Origin: Natronomonas marina
GTDB taxonomy: Archaea > Halobacteriota > Halobacteria > Halobacteriales > Haloarculaceae
Direction: 5' to 3'
NCBI RefSeq assembly: GCF_024298905.1
Contig: NZ_CP101155.1
Coordinates: forward strand, 62,001-126,000
DNA length: 64,000 nucleotides
Shown here: positions 57,785-64,000 of the stretch, one piece after another
Layout of the letters: the number at the start of each line of letters is the position of its first letter
How positions within the stretch are numbered: position 1 is the first letter of the stretch
Made by a program: the position numbers and the translations under genes
Notes under the pieces: generated by a model
What the model saw: only the letters and a program-made list of their open reading frames with translations
Database searches by the model: none
Told to the model about the DNA's origin: nothing

Positions 57785-60403
57785 ATGACGAAGGAGTCAC
57801 CACCGTCAGAGTCGGACGTGTCGCGTGCCGGCTCGAAGAGTCGCTCAAAGACGAACGCCGACGCGGCTGTCTCTCAGAATGTGGAGCTCGAAGCGGGGAC
57901 ACGCGCCTTCGATGAATCGGCCGGCGAACGCCCCTCGATCCACGATACTGTCGACTGGCTTGCCGAGAACGAGGCCACCGTCGGTGGAAGCCTCGTGAAC
58001 CACCGCGTGATGACCGGGCAATCCGCGCAGACTACGGATGTCCCCCTGCGCCCGGAGCTCTCCGAGGCGATCCGCGAGAAGGGCATCGATCAAGTCTACG
58101 ACCATCAGGCGGAAGCGATTCGGCACGCTCGACTCCGCAAACACGTCACCCTCGCGACCCCGACCGGGTCGGGGAAATCACTCCCGTATTCGATTCTCGC
58201 CGCCGAGCGCGCCCTCGTCGACGACGCCCGTACTCTCTATATCGCACCGACGCGCGCTCTCATCAACAACCAAGCCGACGATCTCTACGACTTCCTCCAG
58301 AACGTCGACTCCAGTCTTGACGCAGGGCGCTACACGGGCGGACTCTCTCGACACCAGAAACGTCGCGTCCGCGAGCGGCAACCGCACGTTCTCGCGACGA
58401 CGCCTGATATGATCAACTACTCCATCCTCCCGTTCGCCCACAAACTCTGGGGCTGGTTCCTCTCCAACTTGGACCTGATCGTCATCGACGAACAGCATCA
58501 GTACCGTGGCGTCTTTGGTAGTCACGTCGGCGTCGTCCTTCGACGACTCCGTCGGGTCGCGAAAACCTTCGACGCTGACCCGACAATCGTCGCCTGCTCA
58601 GCCACCATCGACAACCCTCGCCAGCACACTGTCCAGCTGACTGGCGTCGACCCAGCCGACGTTCACGTCGTCGACCAGGACACAAGTGCTGGCGGCTCAA
58701 CGCACTGGCTCTTCTGGCAACCGCCCCGCGGCCAGCAGGGGCAAGCTCGATCGACACACCGGACAACTGCACGTCTCGCAGCGGCGCTCGTCGAACGCGG
58801 TCTCCAGACCATCGTCTTCACGCGAAGCCGACAAGCGGCCGAACAGTACGCTCAGGTCACCGCTCGCCGCCTCCAGCGTGACGGTTATCCCAGCCTCGCC
58901 GACGACGTGGCCGCGTATCAAGCCGCACTCTCGGACGAGCGGCGAGAAGAACTTGAAGCCGGGCTGCACTCCGGCGACATCCGCGTCGTCTGGAGCACGA
59001 ACGCCCTCGAGGTCGGGATCAACATCGGGAACCTCGACGCCGTCCTCGTCGACGGCTATCCGGGAACACGGATGGAACTCTTCCAACAAGCCGGCCGTGC
59101 CGGCCGGGGGACCGACCCGAGCATTGTCGGCCTCGTCGGCGGCGCAGATCCGCTCGACCAATACGCACTCGACCATCCGGACGATCTCCTTGACGGCAGC
59201 GTCGAATCCGTTGAATGCAACCCCCAGAACCCACGTGTCCTTACCGAACACCTTCCGGCAGCCGCCGCCGAAGCCCCCCTCTCCACCGACGACAACACTT
59301 GGTTTGGCGACGACCTCCCGAAGTACGTCTCAGCACTCACCAATGCCGGCGTCCTCGACCGCTCGCTCACATCGACAGATCTCACATGGACGTACGTCCC
59401 CGACGGGGGACCGCCGCCGAGCCAGCACGTTTCCCTCCGGTCGATCAACTCGCGCTCGCTCCGTATCGTTGTGACACCGGACGACCAGTCCTCCCCGGAT
59501 ATCCCCGCGAGTAACGAGCTCGACGTCCTCGGTGAACTTCCACTCGCCTCCGGTCTTCGTGATGCCCACCCCGGCGCGATCTACTTCCATCAAGGCCAGC
59601 GATACCGCGTCATCGACGTCGATCTCGATCCGGAAAACTCGCCGGGAGCATCCGGTTCTGCTTCGCCAATCGCGTGGGTCGAGCCTACAAACGCGACCTA
59701 CACGACTAGCGCGGTCACAGACCGCACGCTCACGCTCCAAGACGCCGACGAGTCACGCGGCCTTCCCGGCACAGCCGACCCTGAGGTTGCGACTGACGGC
59801 GGTGACGCAAGCGCCGACACAGCACCTCCCGCCGTTCAGCTCACCGAGTTGACCGTCAGCGAAACCGTCGTTAGCTACTACACCCACCAGTCCGGGAGTT
59901 CGAATGGACCTGTTCCCATCGAGACCGACCTTCCGGAAACCGAACTCTCCTCGGATGGTCTCGTCATCAGCATCCCGCCCACCATTCGGGATGCCTTCAC
60001 CGAGGAGCATCCCAACGCGGATGACCCTGACGCGCCATCGCCGTCCTTCGAGGGGAGCCTCTACGCCCTCACGAACGCACTGCTGGGCGTCCTTCCAGCA
60101 ACCGTCCTCTGCGACCGCAGCGATATGCGCGGGCTCGCAATCTCGCGTCTCGACACAACCGGCCACCCTACGATTGTCCTCTACGACGACCATCCTGGTG
60201 GTGTCGGCCTCGCTCGTCGCGTCTTCCAGCACCTCGAGGATGCCCTCGAATTCGCACAGACTCGCGTTGCCGACTGCGAATGTGATGAGGGATGCCCGGC
60301 CTGTATCCACCACCCTCACGACGCCTCGAGCAACCAGACGCTCGACAAGGTCGGCGCGCGTCTCCTTGCGGATCTCCTCCTCGACGATACGCACGCGGCC
60401 TGA
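57785..60403 (+). CDS. DEAH-type helicase with DUF1998 (MrfA/YprA-like)
   Basis: 872 residues from the ATG at 57785, chosen because a Shine-Dalgarno sequence precedes it. Walker A PTGSGKS (126-132), motif II DEQH (235-238; Gln replaces Ala), CSATIDNP (motif III), FTRSRQAAEQYA (IV) and QQAGRAGRG (VI) are all present. The C-terminal DUF1998 region ends in a four-cysteine site CECDEGCPAC. Relatives unwind DNA in repair (MrfA in mitomycin damage repair). Within this replication block it is probably a plasmid replication or repair helicase. Confidence 0.9.
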   Translation: MTKESPPSESDVSRAGSKSRSKTNADAAVSQNVELEAGTRAFDESAGERPSIHDTVDWLAENEATVGGSLVNHRVMTGQSAQTTDVPLRPELSEAIREKGIDQVYDHQAEAIRHARLRKHVTLATPTGSGKSLPYSILAAERALVDDARTLYIAPTRALINNQADDLYDFLQNVDSSLDAGRYTGGLSRHQKRRVRERQPHVLATTPDMINYSILPFAHKLWGWFLSNLDLIVIDEQHQYRGVFGSHVGVVLRRLRRVAKTFDADPTIVACSATIDNPRQHTVQLTGVDPADVHVVDQDTSAGGSTHWLFWQPPRGQQGQARSTHRTTARLAAALVERGLQTIVFTRSRQAAEQYAQVTARRLQRDGYPSLADDVAAYQAALSDERREELEAGLHSGDIRVVWSTNALEVGINIGNLDAVLVDGYPGTRMELFQQAGRAGRGTDPSIVGLVGGADPLDQYALDHPDDLLDGSVESVECNPQNPRVLTEHLPAAAAEAPLSTDDNTWFGDDLPKYVSALTNAGVLDRSLTSTDLTWTYVPDGGPPPSQHVSLRSINSRSLRIVVTPDDQSSPDIPASNELDVLGELPLASGLRDAHPGAIYFHQGQRYRVIDVDLDPENSPGASGSASPIAWVEPTNATYTTSAVTDRTLTLQDADESRGLPGTADPEVATDGGDASADTAPPAVQLTELTVSETVVSYYTHQSGSSNGPVPIETDLPETELSSDGLVISIPPTIRDAFTEEHPNADDPDAPSPSFEGSLYALTNALLGVLPATVLCDRSDMRGLAISRLDTTGHPTIVLYDDHPGGVGLARRVFQHLEDALEFAQTRVADCECDEGCPACIHHPHDASSNQTLDKVGARLLADLLLDDTHAA

Positions 60404-60485
60404 CCACTGCATCATCTCCCCTTCGCGACACCCTCCCATGGACTAAAGTCAGAGAACTGCATATATTCTGGCGAGTTGACTACTC

Positions 60486-62033
60486 ATGGCGAGCGATCTC
60501 CCCGCCCCACCAACCGAGTCAGGCGTCTATCCCGAGGACCGTATGAAGGTCTCACGATGGCTGACCTGGAAGGAAGCCGATGACGGCCGCAAGATTCCCC
60601 GCGCACCCTACCACAACTCAAACCAGCCAGATCGGTACGTCTCCGCGCAGGACCCAACCATCTGGACGGACTTCGAGACCGCAGCAGAGTGGGCGGATAA
60701 ACTCCCTCATCACCAACTTGCGTACGTTATTCCCGACCGCAACGACTTCGAGACCGACCTCGTCGTCATCGACTACGACGACGCCCGCGATCCCGAAACG
60801 GGTGAAATCCATCCCCTCGTCCATGATCATCTTGCTGACGCCGATTCCTACGCCGATGTCTCTCCGTCTGGAACAGGTGTTCACATCCTCTGCCGCGGTC
60901 AGCTCCCCGAGCGCGTCAAGACCATCTCTGACGACCTCTCCGAACACGAGGCCCTTCCCGAGGCGTCGATCGAGGTCTACGAGTCCGCGCGTTTCATCAC
61001 GATGACCGGCAGACACATCGCCGGTACACCCACCGAGACGCGCGACTGCCGGACCTTCCTTGATGGGCTCGTCGAGGACTATGCGACCGTCTCCGCAGCG
61101 ACCCCCGATGAAGTCGCCTTTGAACCGGATACTACTCGCGAGGACATCGAAGACGTCGAGACCACGAGTGACATTCAGGATGTTTTCGACGCCATCCAGC
61201 ACGTCCGACCGAGAGACATCAGCCTCCGCTCGACTGTCACTGAGGAGCGCGCTGACGGTACGCAGTCACTGGATCCATCCTGGGCGAACTCTTCGTCTGG
61301 CACGCGCCTCGCCCAGCTCGATGAAGGCTGGGTGTACCGCGATGGTCTCATCGGCCTCGACGCTCTCCAAGTCGTCGCCCTTGAGGAAGGCATCATTACT
61401 GGCGAACGAGATTATCCCTCTGGGGAGGACTTCTGGGAGGCCGTCGACGAGCTTCGTGCTCGCGGCGCGCACATCCCCGAGTACGAGGAGGACAAGTCGG
61501 AGGCCGCCCCATCGGCAAGCGACTGGTCGCCTGCTCCTGACTACACCCCTGACCGCGATGCCGACGCCCCGGCGACGGGCAGTTCATCACCGTCCGATCT
61601 GGGGTCATCCCACAGTAGCGGTCGGACGCGTGGCCGCGATTCTCCCCGACGCGGCGAGGGCGCAGAATCACTCTACAAGGCAGAAATCGACCGTCTTGAA
61701 GCCGAACTCGAAGCTCGAGAGGAGCGGATAGACGAACTCGAAGCCGAACTTGATGAGCGAACAAAGAAACTTCGGCGTATCCACGTCCGTAACTCCCAAC
61801 TCGAAGACGCCCTCGAGAACGACGCCGAAGTCCAAGTCCGTGCCCTCGATACTGACATGCTCGTCGACATCCTGGATGACCAAACGCTCGTTGCGATCGT
61901 TGAGTATGTCGCCGACACCCACGCTGACGACGATGGCAATCTCGAGCTCTCCACAGCCGACGACTCAGGTGGGCGTCTCGACCGTCTCAAGTCCTTCCTT
62001 CGCTCGGACTCCTCGTCCTCAACTTCCCGCTGA
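60486..62033 (+). CDS. prim-pol-like (AEP) replication protein with coiled coil
   Basis: 515 residues. The N-terminal 190 residues resemble plasmid/phage primase-polymerases: VVIDYDDA (D96, D98), SPSGTGVH (126-133) and a YESARFITMTGRH segment in the expected order. A linker and a small helical domain (about 240-330) follow. A strong coiled coil spans about 395-445. The acidic C-terminus is Ser-rich. It would make primers for plasmid replication or for the complementary strand after transfer. No helicase domain is fused; the helicase is the upstream gene. Confidence 0.75.
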   Translation: MASDLPAPPTESGVYPEDRMKVSRWLTWKEADDGRKIPRAPYHNSNQPDRYVSAQDPTIWTDFETAAEWADKLPHHQLAYVIPDRNDFETDLVVIDYDDARDPETGEIHPLVHDHLADADSYADVSPSGTGVHILCRGQLPERVKTISDDLSEHEALPEASIEVYESARFITMTGRHIAGTPTETRDCRTFLDGLVEDYATVSAATPDEVAFEPDTTREDIEDVETTSDIQDVFDAIQHVRPRDISLRSTVTEERADGTQSLDPSWANSSSGTRLAQLDEGWVYRDGLIGLDALQVVALEEGIITGERDYPSGEDFWEAVDELRARGAHIPEYEEDKSEAAPSASDWSPAPDYTPDRDADAPATGSSSPSDLGSSHSSGRTRGRDSPRRGEGAESLYKAEIDRLEAELEAREERIDELEAELDERTKKLRRIHVRNSQLEDALENDAEVQVRALDTDMLVDILDDQTLVAIVEYVADTHADDDGNLELSTADDSGGRLDRLKSFLRSDSSSSTSR

Positions 62034-62174
62034 ACACCTGGTGATTTTCACTCGGTATCAGGGGTGTCCTCCCTATCTTAGAGCCGCATCCACCGTCTTA
62101 CCTCCCGGTTCCTGTTTTTCTTCCCCAGACGTGAGGTGGCGGGAGTCATCACCGATCCCTCTCCGTCCCTCACT
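62034..62174. terminator. putative terminator and promoter gap before tfb
   Basis: CCTGTTTTTCTTCC near 62108-62121 is a T-rich stop-type signal of archaea after the prim-pol gene. The remainder up to 62175 has no clear frame. Confidence 0.4.
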
Positions 62175-63206
62175 ATGACCGAGAACGATTCATCCACTCC
62201 CGATAGCAACCGGGTTCGGACTCGCAAGATACCCGACTCGGAACGTACGACTGGACCATCCGAGACCACTGACGCCGCCGTCGCTGCTAGGACCGCTACG
62301 TGTCCCGAGTGCGACGGAGATCTTCACGTCGACCACGTTCATGGAGAAACCCGGTGTGCTGACTGTGGACTCGTCGTCACGGAGAATGCTATCGACCGCG
62401 GCCCCGACTGGCAGGCCTTCTCTGCGGACGAACGGGAACAGAAGTCCCACACAGGGAGTCCACTCACGCCAACCCAGCACGACTTTGGCCTCAGAACCGA
62501 GATCGACTGGCGCAACAAGGATGCCCACGGGAACACCATCTCCTCACAACGGCGAGCGCAGCTGACCCGACTTCGCACGTGGCAACAACGGTCCCGGACT
62601 GGGAACTCGAAGGAACGCGGCCTCAAGGCGATGCTTTCAGAAATCCAGCGTATGGCCGCTGCTCTCGATCTCCCCGACGATGACCACGACATCGCCGCCG
62701 TCATCTGCCGCCGGGCCAGTGATCAGGACCTCCTTCCCGGTCGGAGTTACGAAGGCGTCGCGACTGCCGCCGTCTACGCCGCAATCCGGCAAGCTGGCCT
62801 CCCACAGGATCTCGAAGCCCTCACGCAGGTCAGTCGAATCGACGATAAAATCCGTATCAAGCGCACCTACCGATATCTCGTCCGCGAACTCGAGCTCGAA
62901 GTCCCGCCGCCCGATCCACGAGACTATCTCTCCCGCCTCTGTTCGGAACTCGATCTCAGTCAAGAGACCAAGCGGTTTACGATGGAACTCCTCAAGGACG
63001 TTATGGAGGCAGGCATCCACTCCGGGAAGCATCCCGTCGGTATCGCCGCCGCTGCCCTCTATGTCGCCACGCACCACTCAGATTCTCCTTCCAGTGACTC
63101 GTGTACGCAATCCGAACTTGCGGAGGCCGCGAACGTGAGTGTGGTCACGATTCGCAACCGCTACCACGACATCCAGGATACGTGTTTCCCGATGGTCGAA
63201 GCCTGA
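62175..63206 (+). CDS. tfb: transcription initiation factor B (TFB)
   Basis: 343 residues from the ATG at 62175; the frame can be extended to 62136 but would give an unusual leader. N-terminal zinc ribbon CPECDGDL...CADCGLVV (about 41-63), B-finger region up to about 130, then two cyclin repeats (about 145-235 and 245-335). TFB bridges TBP-bound promoters to RNA polymerase. Haloarchaea use several TFBs to direct different gene sets, so this one may serve plasmid promoters. The last gene of the replication/expression block. Confidence 0.93.
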   Translation: MTENDSSTPDSNRVRTRKIPDSERTTGPSETTDAAVAARTATCPECDGDLHVDHVHGETRCADCGLVVTENAIDRGPDWQAFSADEREQKSHTGSPLTPTQHDFGLRTEIDWRNKDAHGNTISSQRRAQLTRLRTWQQRSRTGNSKERGLKAMLSEIQRMAAALDLPDDDHDIAAVICRRASDQDLLPGRSYEGVATAAVYAAIRQAGLPQDLEALTQVSRIDDKIRIKRTYRYLVRELELEVPPPDPRDYLSRLCSELDLSQETKRFTMELLKDVMEAGIHSGKHPVGIAAAALYVATHHSDSPSSDSCTQSELAEAANVSVVTIRNRYHDIQDTCFPMVEA

Positions 63207-63308
63207 CTTCTCGAACGTGGCCGACCACATTTTGACGACCGACAAATTCAACCAGAGGATATCGAATTACGCACCAATCTTTATGAAGTCATATTCTGAA
63301 TTTCAGCT

Positions 63309-63947
63309 ATGCCGACAGTTGAGGTGTGGTCACTGTGGCTGCACATTGCTGCAGGCATAGCCGCTCTGTTCGCTGGCCTCGGCGCACTCGTGACCAAAAA
63401 GGGAGGAATGAGACATCGTCAAGCCGGGAAGGTCTTTCTCGTATCGATGGGCGTTGTTGTTGCCACAGTGTTCGTCCTAGTAGCTATCGACCCTGTGGCG
63501 TTCCGTATCATCCTCACCCTCGTTGCGATCTTTAGTGGATACCTTGCGTTCTCAGGATACCGTGTACTCTCTCGAAAACGCCCGACCAGTACTGCCCATA
63601 TGGTCGACTGGGGAGCTGCTGGGAGCGTCGTTCTTGCGTGTGCTGGACTTGGTCTGTGGGGCATCAACTGGTTTCTTGATGGGAATTCTTTCGGGGTTGT
63701 GATGATCGTCTTCGGTGGAATCGGCATTGCGTTCGGAACACTGGATATTCATTCATTCTATGGTGAGAATTCTGGGGAATGGATGGTCAGCCACCTCCAA
63801 CGGATGATTGGTGCGTTTATTGCTACGGTTAGTGCCGTTTCAGCTGTCAACCTCACGTCCGAACTGGGAATTATAGCGTGGTTGTTGCCTACTCTCCTCG
63901 GCGTTCCCCTCATCGCATACTGGTCAAATAAGTACAGTTCTCCCTGA
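63309..63947 (+). CDS. DUF2306-like integral membrane protein
   Basis: 212 residues with six or so hydrophobic helices. HIAAGIAALFAGLGAL, the KKGG...HRQAGKVFL turn and a later HLQRMIGAFIATV match the DUF2306 pattern. A TATA-like CTTTATGAAG lies about 30 bases upstream. Function of the family is unknown. Its relation to the plasmid genes is unclear. Confidence 0.7.
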   Translation: MPTVEVWSLWLHIAAGIAALFAGLGALVTKKGGMRHRQAGKVFLVSMGVVVATVFVLVAIDPVAFRIILTLVAIFSGYLAFSGYRVLSRKRPTSTAHMVDWGAAGSVVLACAGLGLWGINWFLDGNSFGVVMIVFGGIGIAFGTLDIHSFYGENSGEWMVSHLQRMIGAFIATVSAVSAVNLTSELGIIAWLLPTLLGVPLIAYWSNKYSSP

Positions 63948-64000
63948 ATATGGGTGCTTCTGAATCTAATTTCAAGCCGACCACATCGATTTCAAACAAT

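Noticed and set aside
1-64000. tRNA, rRNA or a relaxase gene
   Set aside because: Reading both strands I found no cloverleaf, rRNA segment, or HUH/MOB motif that I could defend. Absence here does not exclude them outside the window.

Overview
The window looks like part of a large haloarchaeal (class Halobacteria) plasmid or megaplasmid. The evidence is high GC, strongly acidic predicted proteins, an Orc1/Cdc6 initiator beside ORB-like repeats, archaeal PCNA, RPA and TFB genes, an RdfA/SMC-like pair and a haloarchaeal TnpB. No rRNA, tRNA or CRISPR array was seen. I do not name a genus.

Layout. 1-2.2 kb: small plasmid genes and a Mom/GNAT-like protein. 2.2-4.5 kb: orc1/cdc6 on the minus strand and its origin, with an AT-rich core and at least seven ORB-like repeats. 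4.5-8.8 kb: a DNA-methylase-like protein, unknown proteins and a YdjM-like membrane hydrolase. 8.8-11.7 kb: an AT-richer accessory patch with a tyrosine-recombinase remnant, five tandem micro zinc-finger genes of 35-38 codons, a membrane protein, and a TIR protein paired with a small membrane protein. 11.9-18.5 kb: zinc-ribbon proteins, a one-histone-fold protein, a duplicated methyltransferase-like protein, and a PP-loop (PAPS-reductase-like) gene with a DUF6610-like partner. 18.6-22.2 kb: a HEPN-like protein, an HTH regulator and a cytochrome P450. 23.1-25.8 kb: a RdfA-like gene coupled to an archaea-specific SMC-related gene.

26-46.3 kb is a type IV secretion/conjugation-like cluster. It holds a surface-anchored protein, a VirB6/TrbL-like membrane protein, a PrgI/VirB3-like protein, a VirB4 ATPase, a small two-helix membrane protein, an M48 protease on the opposite strand, and a 2,678-residue coupling-protein-like ATPase with a signal-anchor and an exported segment. 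No relaxase was recognised.

46.3-49.3 kb carries no credible protein gene. It starts with a direct-repeat array (AAACTGGAAC) and continues as a GC-rich run of nine tandem imperfect hairpins that differ in sequence but keep their pairing and a common internal loop. Pairs of hairpins are enclosed by long-range stems. This looks like a large, ornate, undescribed structured RNA (or single-strand DNA structure) and is the most interesting object in the window.

49.3-63.2 kb is a DNA-replication and expression block: an OB-fold protein, RPA, PCNA with an acidic extension, a TnpB element, an MrfA/YprA-type helicase, a prim-pol-like protein and a TFB. The window closes with a DUF2306-like membrane protein. 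Two shared regulatory motifs tie the regions together: an inverted repeat GTTACCCCAC-N22-24-GTGGGGTAAC in three places, one of them before virB4, and a CCCCCGCGGGGG-type module before several gene starts.
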